From Falsiroseomonas sp041690465 (GTDB lineage: Bacteria; Pseudomonadota; Alphaproteobacteria; Acetobacterales; Acetobacteraceae), in the NCBI RefSeq assembly GCF_041690465.1, contig NZ_JAWLHG010000006.1, positions 62,001 to 126,000 of the forward strand: DNA of 64,000 bases, given 5' to 3'. Shown here piece after piece: positions 41,326-49,822 of the stretch. A program made the translations under genes and the position numbers. How positions within the stretch are numbered: position 1 is the first letter of the stretch; each line of letters starts with the position of its first letter. The notes beneath the pieces were generated by a model that had not been told where the DNA came from, did no database searches, and was given only the letters and a program-made list of their open reading frames with translations.

Positions 41326-42915
41326 ATGATGAAGCGCAGGGATCTCATGCTGGCGGGCGCCGGGACGCTGGCGCTTCCGGCCTACCTTTCGTTGACAAGT
41401 TCCGGCGCGCTGGCACAGGGCGCCGGCCGTACCTTGCTGCTCGCTGCGCCTGGCACGCCCGAGGGCTTCGACGGCGACGCGCTGCGCCCCGGCACGCAGG
41501 AGACGGTGGTGCAGGTCTATGAAGGCCTGACACGCTATGGCCGCACCGAGCGCAACGGCCGTACCTACCTGAACCCCGAGGTCGTGGAAGGCCATCTCGC
41601 CGAGAAATGGGCGGTCTCCTCCGACGGCCTCAAATACGTGTTCACCCTGCGCCAAGGCGTGAAGAGCGCCTATGGCAACGAGCTGACGGCCGCCGATGTC
41701 GAGTGGTCCTGGGCGAAGTCCTTCGCGCAGCGCCGCACCGGCAATTTCATCGCCAACGTCTCCAACGTCACCGGCGTGAAGGCGCTGTCGCAGCGGGAGG
41801 TGGAGTTCACCCTCAACGCGCCGTCCTCGATCTTCCTCTCAGCGCTGACGCTCTACGTGCCGGGCATCTACGACAGCACCGAGGTGAAGAAGCACGCCAC
41901 TGCCGAGGACCCCTGGGGACTCCGCTGGATGGAGACCAACACCGCGGGCTTCGGCGCCTATCACCTGCAGAGCGTGCGGTCCGGCGAGCAGGCGGTGTTC
42001 GTCGCCAACCCGAACTACTTCGGCCGCAAGCCCCATTTCGAGCGCATCATCTACCGCGCCGTGCCCTCCGGCGCATCGCGCATGACGCTGCTGCGCAGCG
42101 GGCAGGTGCATTGGATCGATCGGCCGACCGTGCAGCAGGTGCTGGACATGCAGCGCGACCGCCGCGTGAAGGTGGAGGACCAGGCCGGTCGCGCCATGGC
42201 CAGCGTGCGCATGAACTGCGCCATGCGGCCCTTCGACGACGTGCGCGTGCGCCGTGCGATGAACTACGCGGTCAACAAGGACGCGATCAAGCAGGGCGTG
42301 ATGCTCGGCACCGGCGAGATTGCGCGCAGCATCATCCCGCCGATCGTCGGCGGCTACGATCCCTCGTTCTTCGTCTACGACCACAACCCCGAACGCGCCC
42401 GCGCGCTGCTGGCCGAGGCCGGCTTCCCCAACGGGTTCGAGGTGGAGTTGCTGTTCTCCAACATCTGGTGGTGGGAAGAGCCGATGGCGGTGCAGCTGGC
42501 CGACCAGCTCAAGGCGGTCGGCATCAACTGCAAGCCGCAGCGCATCACCGGCTCCGACCTGCGCGCGCGCGGCGCCCCGGCGCGGCAGGACATGGCGCTG
42601 TTCACCTTCGAGGACGGGCCGATCGTGCTCGACCCCGTCTACACCATCTCGCTGCTGGCGCGCTCCACGGGCGTGTCCAATCGCGCGAAGTACAACAACC
42701 CCGCCTTCGACGCGCTGGTGGACCGCGCGCGCACCAATCCGGACAAGGCCGTGCAGGCCGCCGCGGTGAAGGAAGCGCAGCGCGTGTGGATGGAGGATGC
42801 ACCGTGGATCTGCACCGTCTATCCGCAGACCTTCGAGGCGATGGCGCCCAACGTCGCCGGCTGGGTTCCGCACCCGGACGAGCATGAGCGCTGGGTGGAT
42901 CTGAAGGCAGGCTGA
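41326..42915 (+). CDS. Peptide-type ABC transporter substrate-binding protein
   Basis: A 529-residue periplasmic binding protein of the SBP_bac_5 (DppA/OppA) family. The leader has a Tat-type KRRDLMLAGAG motif and ends near GALAQ. The mature part shows YEGLTRYGRTERNG, the family signature region AEKWAVSSDGLKYVFTLR, and VRRAMNYAVNKDAIKQGV. It delivers peptides or other amphipathic solutes to the permease encoded downstream. GGGAGAGG lies just upstream of two adjacent ATG codons (41326 and 41329); either may start. First gene of a nine-gene plus-strand unit. Confidence 0.93.
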   Translation: MMKRRDLMLAGAGTLALPAYLSLTSSGALAQGAGRTLLLAAPGTPEGFDGDALRPGTQETVVQVYEGLTRYGRTERNGRTYLNPEVVEGHLAEKWAVSSDGLKYVFTLRQGVKSAYGNELTAADVEWSWAKSFAQRRTGNFIANVSNVTGVKALSQREVEFTLNAPSSIFLSALTLYVPGIYDSTEVKKHATAEDPWGLRWMETNTAGFGAYHLQSVRSGEQAVFVANPNYFGRKPHFERIIYRAVPSGASRMTLLRSGQVHWIDRPTVQQVLDMQRDRRVKVEDQAGRAMASVRMNCAMRPFDDVRVRRAMNYAVNKDAIKQGVMLGTGEIARSIIPPIVGGYDPSFFVYDHNPERARALLAEAGFPNGFEVELLFSNIWWWEEPMAVQLADQLKAVGINCKPQRITGSDLRARGAPARQDMALFTFEDGPIVLDPVYTISLLARSTGVSNRAKYNNPAFDALVDRARTNPDKAVQAAAVKEAQRVWMEDAPWICTVYPQTFEAMAPNVAGWVPHPDEHERWVDLKAG

Positions 42916-42931
42916 GGAGGGCGCAGGGGCG

Positions 42932-43957
42932 ATGTCGGCGGCAACGATCGGGCGGTTCCTCGCGCGACGTGCATTGCTGCTCGTGCCGCTGCTGATCATC
43001 GTCTCCTTCCTCTGCTTCATGCTGGTAAGGATCAGCGGGCAGGACCCGGTGGCGATGCTCGCCGGGCCTACCGCGACCGCCGCCGAGATCGAGCTGGTGC
43101 GCACCTCCCTCGCGCTCGACCAACCGCTATGGGCGCAGTTCCTGGTATGGCTGGGGAACGTGCTGCAGGGCGATCTCGGCCGTTCCTGGCTCAGCAACCG
43201 CCCGGTGCTGGCGGAGTTGCTGGACCGCGCGCCGGCGACTCTGGAACTGCTGCTGTATGGCGTCGGGCTTGGTGCGCTGATCGGGATCCCGGTCGGGCTG
43301 AAGGCGGCGCAGCGCCCGGACGGCACCTTCGACCAGGTCAGCCGCTTCCTCTCGCTGCTCGGCTTCTCGACGCCGACCTACTGGCTCGGCCTGGTGATGC
43401 TGTTCGTCTTCTTCTACCTGCTGGACTGGGCGCCGCCGGGCATGGGGCGGATCAGCCTGATGGTAGACCCGCCACCGCACATCACCGGCAGCTATCTCTG
43501 GGATTCGCTGCTGCAGGGAAGACAGGAGGCCGCGGCCTCGGCCGCCGCGCAGCTGGTGCTGCCGGTGATCTGCATCGCCATCATCTCCGCCGCGCCGATC
43601 ATCAAGCAGACCCGCGCCATCGCGCTGGAGGTGCTGTCGAGCGACTTCATCCGCTATGCCCGCGGCCAGGGCCTGCCGGCGCGCGACGTGAGGCGGATGG
43701 TGCTGCGCAACAGCATGGTGCCGGTGGTCACCTTTGTAGGGACCGAACTGGCCGGCCTGGTCGGCACCACCGCGCTGATCGAATACGTCTTCGCCTGGGG
43801 TGGCGTCGGCCAGTACGGGTTGACCGCAATCATCCAGGGCGACTTCGCCGCGGTGCAGGGCTACGTGCTGATGCTTGCCGTCTTCTCGGTGCTGGTGTTC
43901 CTGGTGGTGGACCTCGCGGTGATGATGCTCGAACCCCGGGCGGGAGCGCGCGCATGA
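42932..43957 (+). CDS. ABC transporter permease (DppB-like)
   Basis: A 341-residue inner-membrane permease with about six helices. The first (ALLLVPLLIIVSFLCFMLVR) and the long periplasmic loop after it are typical of DppB/OppB; EYVFAWGGVGQYG and the cytoplasmic EAA-type loop (RYARGQGLPARDVRRMVLRN) are present. It forms a heterodimer channel with the product of the next gene, whose ATG overlaps its stop by 4 bp. It follows the binding-protein gene after 16 bp. Confidence 0.93.
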   Translation: MSAATIGRFLARRALLLVPLLIIVSFLCFMLVRISGQDPVAMLAGPTATAAEIELVRTSLALDQPLWAQFLVWLGNVLQGDLGRSWLSNRPVLAELLDRAPATLELLLYGVGLGALIGIPVGLKAAQRPDGTFDQVSRFLSLLGFSTPTYWLGLVMLFVFFYLLDWAPPGMGRISLMVDPPPHITGSYLWDSLLQGRQEAAASAAAQLVLPVICIAIISAAPIIKQTRAIALEVLSSDFIRYARGQGLPARDVRRMVLRNSMVPVVTFVGTELAGLVGTTALIEYVFAWGGVGQYGLTAIIQGDFAAVQGYVLMLAVFSVLVFLVVDLAVMMLEPRAGARA

Positions 43958-44856
43958 GCGACCTTGCCCTGCCAGGCGCCGCTGCCGCCGCGCCCTCCTG
44001 GCCGTCCCGGGCGGCAGCGCGGCTGGCCGGAATCTCACGCCGGTCGCCGACGCTCGCGATCGGCGCGGCGATCATCCTGGGCTTTGCGGTGCTGGCGCTG
44101 TTCGCCACCTGGATCGCGCCGGAGAACCCCGTCGCCTCCAACCCTGCGCGCGTGCTGCAGCCGCCCGGGCCGGGCATCTGGTTCGGCACCGACGGCAACG
44201 GCATGGACGTGCTCAGCCGGGTGATTCATGGCTCGCTCTATGCCTTCGGCATCGCCATCCCGGTGGTGATCGTGGCGCTGCTGCTGGGCGTGCCGGTCGG
44301 GCTGTGGACCGGCTGGAGCGGCGGCTGGCCGGATGAGATCGTCATGCGTGGCTCGGACGCGCTGCGCGTGTTTCCTTCCATCATCCTCGCACTCGCCGTC
44401 GTGGCCGCGGCGGGGCCATCGCTGCTGAACGTCGTGCTGGTGCTCGGCTTGCTCGACGCGCCGATCTTCGCGCGTGTGGTGCGCGCCGAGGTGCTGGCGC
44501 TGCGCGGCGGCACCTTCGTGGAAGCCGCCGTCGCGGCCGGCAATCCGACTCGGCGTATCCTGTTCCGCCACATCCTGCCCAATGCGCTGCGCGGCGCGAT
44601 GGCGCAGACTGCGGTGCGCGCCGCCTGGGCGGTGCGCATCAGCGCCACGCTCGCCTTCCTCGGCGTCGGCATCCAGCCGCCGACGCCGGAATGGGGTGCG
44701 ATGATACGCCAAGGTGCGGAGTACATGGTCACCGGCGAGTGGTGGGTTGCGGTCTTCCCCGGTGCGGCGCTGATCCTGATGGTCCTGGGGCTGAACATGC
44801 TGGGCGATGGCCTGGCCGACTTGCTCGATCCGCGGCGAAAGGCAGCGACCAGATGA
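43954..44856 (+). CDS. ABC transporter permease (DppC-like)
   Basis: A 300-residue permease of the DppC/OppC type: one N-terminal helix (about 32-52), PPGPGIWFGTDGNGMDVLSR, then five further helices. The EAA loop is EAAVAAGNPTRRILFRHILPN. It pairs with the upstream DppB-like protein to form the channel. ATGA overlaps on both sides couple its translation to dppB-like and dppD-like genes. Confidence 0.93.
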   Translation: MSDLALPGAAAAAPSWPSRAAARLAGISRRSPTLAIGAAIILGFAVLALFATWIAPENPVASNPARVLQPPGPGIWFGTDGNGMDVLSRVIHGSLYAFGIAIPVVIVALLLGVPVGLWTGWSGGWPDEIVMRGSDALRVFPSIILALAVVAAAGPSLLNVVLVLGLLDAPIFARVVRAEVLALRGGTFVEAAVAAGNPTRRILFRHILPNALRGAMAQTAVRAAWAVRISATLAFLGVGIQPPTPEWGAMIRQGAEYMVTGEWWVAVFPGAALILMVLGLNMLGDGLADLLDPRRKAATR

Positions 44857-45866
44857 CGGCGCCGCATGGCGGCGACACGTTGACGGCGCTTCTCGACGTT
44901 CGCGACCTGCACACGCATTTCATCGCCCGCGACCTCGACAACAAGGTGCGCACGGCGCGCGCGCTGAACGGCGTCTCCTTCTCCCTGGCGCCAGGGCGGA
45001 TCCTCGGCCTGGTGGGCGAGACCGGCGCCGGCAAGTCGCTGACCGCGCTCTCCGTGCTCGGCCTGCTCAAGCCGCCGGCGCGCATCGTCGGCGGCCAGGC
45101 CTTCTTCGAGGGACGTGACCTGCTGGCGCTGCCCCCGGACGAGCTGAACGCGCTGCGCGGCAGCCGCATCGGGCTGGTGGTGCAATCGCCCAAGACCTCG
45201 CTTGATCCGCTGGCGCGCATCGGCGCGCAGCTGGTGCGACTGCAGCGGGCGCACCGTCCTGCTCTCTCCGCCGCAGAGGCGGAGGCGCGCGCGGTGGAGA
45301 TCCTCGCCTCCGTCGGCATCCCCGATCCGCAGCGCCGCCTGCGCGCCTGGCCGCATGAGCTTTCCGGTGGCATGGCGCAGCGCGTGCTGATCGCGATGGC
45401 GCTGGTGAACGAGCCGGCGCTGCTCATCGCCGACGAGCCGACCACCGGCCTCGACGTCACCGTGCAGGCGCAGATCCTCGACCTGCTGCGCGCGATGGCG
45501 CTGGCGCGCGGCATCGGCGCGGTGATCATCACCCATGACCTCGGCGTTGTCGCGCACTACTGCGACGAGGCGGCCGTGATGTTCGCCGGGCAGGTGGTCG
45601 AACAGGGGCCGGTCGGTCCGCTCTTCGCCCGACCTGCGCATCCCTATACGCGCGGGCTGATCGCCGCGACGCCGGAGCGGCTGACGCTGCGGGCGCAGCG
45701 TCCCACCGGCTCGCCGCCCAACCTCTACGCGCTGCCGGAGGGATGTCTGTATCGCGACCGCTGCCCGATCGCCGAGGCGCGCTGCGCCACGCCGCCGCCG
45801 CTGGTGGCGCTGCCCGAGGGGCATGTTGCGAGCTGCCATTTCGCCAGCACGGATGCCGCGGCATGA
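44853..45866 (+). CDS. ABC transporter ATP-binding protein (DppD-like)
   Basis: A 337-residue ATPase: Walker A GETGAGKS (about residues 51-58), Q-loop VVQSPKTSLDP, signature LSGGMAQR, Walker B LLIADEPTTGLD and H-loop ITHD. The C-terminal oligopeptide-transporter extension has spaced cysteines (GCLYRDRCPIAEARCATPP) that in relatives bind a 4Fe-4S cluster. It drives the import complex with the DppF-like partner encoded next. Confidence 0.94.
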   Translation: MTAPHGGDTLTALLDVRDLHTHFIARDLDNKVRTARALNGVSFSLAPGRILGLVGETGAGKSLTALSVLGLLKPPARIVGGQAFFEGRDLLALPPDELNALRGSRIGLVVQSPKTSLDPLARIGAQLVRLQRAHRPALSAAEAEARAVEILASVGIPDPQRRLRAWPHELSGGMAQRVLIAMALVNEPALLIADEPTTGLDVTVQAQILDLLRAMALARGIGAVIITHDLGVVAHYCDEAAVMFAGQVVEQGPVGPLFARPAHPYTRGLIAATPERLTLRAQRPTGSPPNLYALPEGCLYRDRCPIAEARCATPPPLVALPEGHVASCHFASTDAAA

Positions 45867-46843
45867 GCGCCCCCATCCTGCAAGTGACCGGCCTGGCCAA
45901 GCGCTTCCCGACACCCGGCGGCGTGGTGAACGCGGTGAACGACGTCTCCTTCACCCTCTCGGGCGGCGAGACGCTGGGCCTGGTGGGCGAGAGCGGCTCC
46001 GGCAAGTCCACGCTGGGGCGCTGCGTGCTGCGGCTGGTCGCGCCCTCGGCCGGGCGCATCGTCTTCGCCGGGCAGGACATCACCACCGCGCCGGAATCGC
46101 GCTGTCGTGCCCTGCGCGGTTCGATGCAGATGGTGTTCCAGGATCCCTGGGCCGCGCTCAACCCGCGGATGACCGCGCGCGACCTGATCGAGGAGATGCT
46201 GCTGCTGCACACGCGCCTCTCCCGCGCCGAGCGGCGCGACGAGGCGGAGCGGCTCGGCCTGCGCGTGCGGCTGCCTTCGGCGATGCTCGACCGCTATCCC
46301 GGCGAACTGTCCGGCGGCCAGCAGCAGCGCGTCTGCATCGCGCGCGCCATCGCGACGAAGCCGGCGCTGATCGTGCTGGACGAGCCGACCTCCTCCCTCG
46401 ACCTCTCGGTTCGCGCCGGCATCCTCGATCTGCTCGCGGAGTTGAAGGAGGAGACCGGCGCGGCGATGCTGTTCATCACCCACGATCTCGGAACGCTGCG
46501 GCTGATGGCTGACCGGGTGATGGTGATGTATCTCGGCCGCGTGGTGGAGCAGGCGCCGGCTGCCGAGATCTACGAGCGCCCCGCGCATCCCTACACCCAG
46601 GCGCTGATGAGCGCGCATCTGCCCGCCGACCCGACCGCGAAGCTCGCACGCCATGTGCTCACGGGCGAGATCCCGAGCCCGATCAACCTGCCACCCGGCT
46701 GCGCCTTCGCCAGCCGCTGCCCGGTCGCGCTGCCGAACTGCCGGGAGCGGGCGACGAACCTCGAAGCGGTGCCCGGCGCGCAGGCGACCCACCGTGCCGC
46801 CTGCCTGCGGCTGGCGGATGGCGGCAACCGCATCCCCGGCTGA
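45863..46843 (+). CDS. ABC transporter ATP-binding protein (DppF-like)
   Basis: A 326-residue ATPase, the second nucleotide-binding subunit. Walker A GESGSGKS, Q-loop VFQDPWAALNPRM, signature LSGGQQQR, Walker B LIVLDEPTSSLD and H-loop ITHD are intact. The C-terminal extension again has Cys residues (PPGCAFASRCPVALPNC). It overlaps the previous gene by 4 bp; the CMD-like gene follows after 18 bp, so transport and metabolism genes are one unit. Confidence 0.94.
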   Translation: MSAPILQVTGLAKRFPTPGGVVNAVNDVSFTLSGGETLGLVGESGSGKSTLGRCVLRLVAPSAGRIVFAGQDITTAPESRCRALRGSMQMVFQDPWAALNPRMTARDLIEEMLLLHTRLSRAERRDEAERLGLRVRLPSAMLDRYPGELSGGQQQRVCIARAIATKPALIVLDEPTSSLDLSVRAGILDLLAELKEETGAAMLFITHDLGTLRLMADRVMVMYLGRVVEQAPAAEIYERPAHPYTQALMSAHLPADPTAKLARHVLTGEIPSPINLPPGCAFASRCPVALPNCRERATNLEAVPGAQATHRAACLRLADGGNRIPG

Positions 46844-46861
46844 GCCACGGAGACGACAGAC

Positions 46862-47299
46862 ATGCCCATGACCCCCGAAGGCGAAGCGGAGCTCGCGAAG
46901 ATCCGCGCGGTGCGGGGCTACACCCTGCCGCTGCACGAGATGCTGGCGGAGTGCAATCCGGAATTCCTCCGCCGCTACGGCGAGCTGGCGAGCCATGTGA
47001 TCTTCGGCCCGGCGGATGGCCGCGCGCTCGATCTCAAGACGCGTTTCCTGGTCATGGTCGGCATCACCACCGCGGTGAAGGGCGATCGCGAGGGGATCGA
47101 GTGGGCCTCCAAGCGCGCCATGCAGTACGGCGCAAGCTTCGAGGAGGTGGTGGAAGCCGCCTTCCTCGCCGGGCTGCCCGCCGGCATGCCCGCCTTCGAG
47201 GGCTTCTGCCGCGCAATGCAGGAGATGCGCGAGGGCAAGGGCTGGGTGCCTCAGGGTGACGCTGCGGCCGGCGAGGCGAAGGAAGGCAGCAGGAGCTGA
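46862..47299 (+). CDS. Carboxymuconolactone decarboxylase-like protein
   Basis: A 145-residue all-helical protein of the CMD/AhpD superfamily (LDLKTRFLVMVGITTAVKGD, then a helix-turn-helix around FEEVVEAAFLAG). The CxxC pair used by AhpD-type peroxidases is absent; the two cysteines present are far apart. A decarboxylase, isomerase or non-redox role is therefore more likely. It lies between the transporter and the GMC genes, so it probably acts in the same pathway. The C-terminal 20 residues are low-complexity. Confidence 0.82.
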   Translation: MPMTPEGEAELAKIRAVRGYTLPLHEMLAECNPEFLRRYGELASHVIFGPADGRALDLKTRFLVMVGITTAVKGDREGIEWASKRAMQYGASFEEVVEAAFLAGLPAGMPAFEGFCRAMQEMREGKGWVPQGDAAAGEAKEGSRS

Positions 47300-47343
47300 G
47301 CACGCATCGCCTGGCGCCGGTCGAGGATGCCGCCTGCGACGCG

Positions 47344-48882
47344 GTGATCGTCGGTGCCGGCGCCTCCGGCGCGGCGGCGGCGCTGGTGCTGGCCGAGGCG
47401 GGGCTGCGTGTCGTCTGCCTGGAGCAGGGCGGCTGGTTGGATCAGCGGGCGGCCCCCTCGCTCGAAGCGGGGTGGGAACGCGCGCTGCAGACGACGTTCC
47501 ACATCAACCCGAACATTCGTCGGCTGCCTTCCGACTACCCGGTGGTGGAGGCGGACACGCCGATCCATCCGGCGCTCTACACCGGCGTCGGCGGCTCCAC
47601 GCTGCGCTGGGGCGCGCATTTCCCGCGCATGCGGCCGGCCGATTTCCGCGCCCGGACGCTGGATGGCGTCGGCGAGGACTGGCCGCTGGCCTATCAGGAC
47701 CTCGAGCCCTTCTACGATCGCGTCGACGAGATCACCGGCGTCGCCGGGCTTCATGGCGACCCCGCCAATCCGCCACGGCAAGCGGCGCGTCAAAGGCCGC
47801 TGCCGCTCGGCCCCGGCCCGACACGGCTGGCGGCCGCCTTCGACCGGCTGGGTTGGCACTGGTGGCCCTCCGACGCGGCGGTGCTCACTGAGGCGCGCGC
47901 GGCGGACCAGCGCAGCGCCTGCAATCTCTGCGGACCCTGCGGCGTCGGCTGCCCGCTTCATGCGCGCGCCTCGGCTGACACCGCCTGGTGGCCCCGCGCG
48001 CTTGCGGCCGGCGCGGAACTTCGCACCCATGCGCGGGTGCTGCGCATCGAGCGGGGACGCGTGCTCTACATGCGCGGTGCCGAGCTTCGCGCGCAGCCGG
48101 CGCGCGCCATCGTGCTGGCGGCCAGCGGGCTCGGAACGCCGCGGCTGTTGCTCGCCTCCGGCCTCGGCGGCTGGGCCACGGGGCGTCACCTCATGCACCA
48201 TCCGACGGCCGTCATCACCGGCCTGTTCGAGGAAAGCCTCGACGGCCACAAGGGCCCCTTCGCCTGCGCGCTCTACAGCCAGGAGTTCATCGAGGACGAT
48301 CCCGCGCGTGGCTTCCGGCGTGGCTACCAGATGCAGGCGCTGCGCGGCGGCGGGCCGGTGCAGACCGCGCTCGGCGGCTACATGGCCAGGCTGCCCTGGG
48401 GGCGAGGCCATCACGCCGCCTTCAAAGCCACGTTCGGCCATTCCGTGAGCCTCACCGTCACCGCCGAGGACCCGCCGGACGCCGAGAACCGCGTTACGCT
48501 CGATGCCGCGGTGACGGACAGCGACGGCCTGCCCGCGCCTCGCCTGAGCTACCGCCTGGACGCCAATGCGCGCACCATGCTGGACCACGGCATAGCGCGC
48601 GCGACGGAAGCGCTGCGCGAGGCCGGTGCGACGCGCGTGATGGTGAACCCGCTGGTCGCCGCCGCCGGCTTCCACTTCCTCGGCACCACGCGCATGGGCG
48701 CGGATCCGCGCAGCAGCGTGGTCGATGATGCCTGCCGGGTGCATGATGCGCCGGAGGTGGTGGTGGTCGATGGCGGCGTCTTCGTCACCGCCGGCGCGGT
48801 GAACCCGACGCCGACCATCCAGGCCATCGCACTGCGCGCCGCCACGTTGCTCGCGGCACGGCTGAAGGGAGGGACGGCATGA
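47344..48882 (+). CDS. GMC oxidoreductase with cysteine cluster, second copy
   Basis: A protein of at least 512 residues with GAGASGA at 4-10, VGGSTLRWGAHFPR at 82-95, HFLGTTRMGADP and VNPTPTIQAIALRAA at the C-terminus. Cys193, Cys196, Cys199 and Cys203 form the same CX2CX2CX3C cluster as the copy at 37593-39197. The GTG at 47344 is the only standard start, but it removes part of the first beta strand; the frame is open upstream to 47260, and a CTG at 47296 overlapping the previous stop (CTGA) would restore the normal N-terminus. A small-subunit gene overlaps its end. Confidence 0.85.
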   Translation: MIVGAGASGAAAALVLAEAGLRVVCLEQGGWLDQRAAPSLEAGWERALQTTFHINPNIRRLPSDYPVVEADTPIHPALYTGVGGSTLRWGAHFPRMRPADFRARTLDGVGEDWPLAYQDLEPFYDRVDEITGVAGLHGDPANPPRQAARQRPLPLGPGPTRLAAAFDRLGWHWWPSDAAVLTEARAADQRSACNLCGPCGVGCPLHARASADTAWWPRALAAGAELRTHARVLRIERGRVLYMRGAELRAQPARAIVLAASGLGTPRLLLASGLGGWATGRHLMHHPTAVITGLFEESLDGHKGPFACALYSQEFIEDDPARGFRRGYQMQALRGGGPVQTALGGYMARLPWGRGHHAAFKATFGHSVSLTVTAEDPPDAENRVTLDAAVTDSDGLPAPRLSYRLDANARTMLDHGIARATEALREAGATRVMVNPLVAAAGFHFLGTTRMGADPRSSVVDDACRVHDAPEVVVVDGGVFVTAGAVNPTPTIQAIALRAATLLAARLKGGTA

Positions 48883-49277
48883 CCACGCCACTTGCCGCGC
48901 TGCTCGACACGCTGTTGCCGGGCGATGCGGATTGGCCCGCCGCCGGCACGCTGGAGGGTGTGGTCGAGCAGGTCGCCGCCGATGCCGCGCCAGCGCCGCT
49001 GCTCGCCGCCCTGCCCGCCGGCTTTGCCACCGCCGATGCCGAGAGCCGTGAGGCGGCGCTCCGCGCACTTGAAGCCGCCGAACCGGCCGCCTTCGAGCGC
49101 CTGGTCGTTGCCGCCTACCTTGCCTACTACACGCATGATCCGGTGCGGGCAGTGCTGGAGCGGCTCACTGGCTACGCGGCGCACCCGCCGCAACCGCTCG
49201 GCTACGAACTGCCGCCGTTCGACGAAAGCCTGCTGGAGACGCAGCGCAAGCGCGCACCGTTCTGGAGGGACGCCTGA
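48879..49277 (+). CDS. Gluconate 2-dehydrogenase subunit 3-like small protein
   Basis: A 132-residue protein starting with LAALLDTLLPGDADWPAAG, typical of the small subunit of FAD-dependent membrane dehydrogenases (DUF that includes gluconate 2-dehydrogenase subunit 3), and ending with VLERLTGYAAHPPQPLGYELPPF. It has no Tat signal, unlike exported homologues, which fits the signal-less GMC partner whose gene it overlaps by 4 bp. It may stabilise the flavin subunit or help its assembly. Assignment to the family is by pattern and gene order, so moderately sure. Confidence 0.65.
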   Translation: MTTPLAALLDTLLPGDADWPAAGTLEGVVEQVAADAAPAPLLAALPAGFATADAESREAALRALEAAEPAAFERLVVAAYLAYYTHDPVRAVLERLTGYAAHPPQPLGYELPPFDESLLETQRKRAPFWRDA

Positions 49278-49822
49278 TGCAGACCCGGAGGCTGCGCGCC
49301 GAGCCCGCCACCCTCGCCAATATAGCACCCTTCGGCACGCTGCTCTCGCCGATGTCGGATGCGCCGGTGATCCGCAGCGCCTTCTACGGCGACACCGTCG
49401 CCATCCGGAAGCCGGGCCGCTTCGTCGGCGACGATACGCTGGAGATCTCGGTCGCCTCGATCGAGGCACGTCCGCTGCGGGTTTCCTGGATGGAGCGGCA
49501 TTTCCTGCACACCCAGACCTTTTTTCCGCTCGGCGGTAGTGCGTTCGCGATGGTGCTCGCGCCACCCTGCGAAGGCGAGATGCCGGACCTCGACGCTGCG
49601 CGCGCGCTGGTGTTCGACGGCTCTGCGGGGCTCATGCTGCACCTCGGCACCTGGCACGAGTTCCCCTTCGCGCTCCGCGGGATCGCGCAGGTCTGCATCC
49701 TGATCCGCCGTGACACCGCGCGCGACCTCGCGCATGTGCAGGGCAACGAGGCGCGCGGACCCGATCTCGACAAGAAGGACATCGTGGCGCGCGCCGGCGT
49801 GGCGATCGAGCTGGTGGTCTAA
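49277..49822 (+). CDS. Ureidoglycolate lyase family protein
   Basis: A 181-residue cupin-like protein matching the ureidoglycolate lyase (AllA) family: APFGTLL near the N-terminus, VSWMERHFLHTQTFFPLGG and LHLGTWHEFPFAL, a probable active-site region with conserved His, Glu and Gln. AllA splits ureidoglycolate to glyoxylate and urea in purine catabolism, but no other purine genes are adjacent, and a related lyase reaction is possible. Last gene of the transporter unit; its start overlaps the preceding stop by one base. Confidence 0.83.
   Translation: MQTRRLRAEPATLANIAPFGTLLSPMSDAPVIRSAFYGDTVAIRKPGRFVGDDTLEISVASIEARPLRVSWMERHFLHTQTFFPLGGSAFAMVLAPPCEGEMPDLDAARALVFDGSAGLMLHLGTWHEFPFALRGIAQVCILIRRDTARDLAHVQGNEARGPDLDKKDIVARAGVAIELVV

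Noticed and set aside
46862..47299. CMD-like protein as an AhpD-type peroxidase
   Set aside because: The CxxC active-site pair is missing.
47251..49068. A 605-codon minus-strand frame opposite the second GMC gene
   Set aside because: Shadow of the GMC gene, which has intact FAD motifs and a conserved partner downstream.
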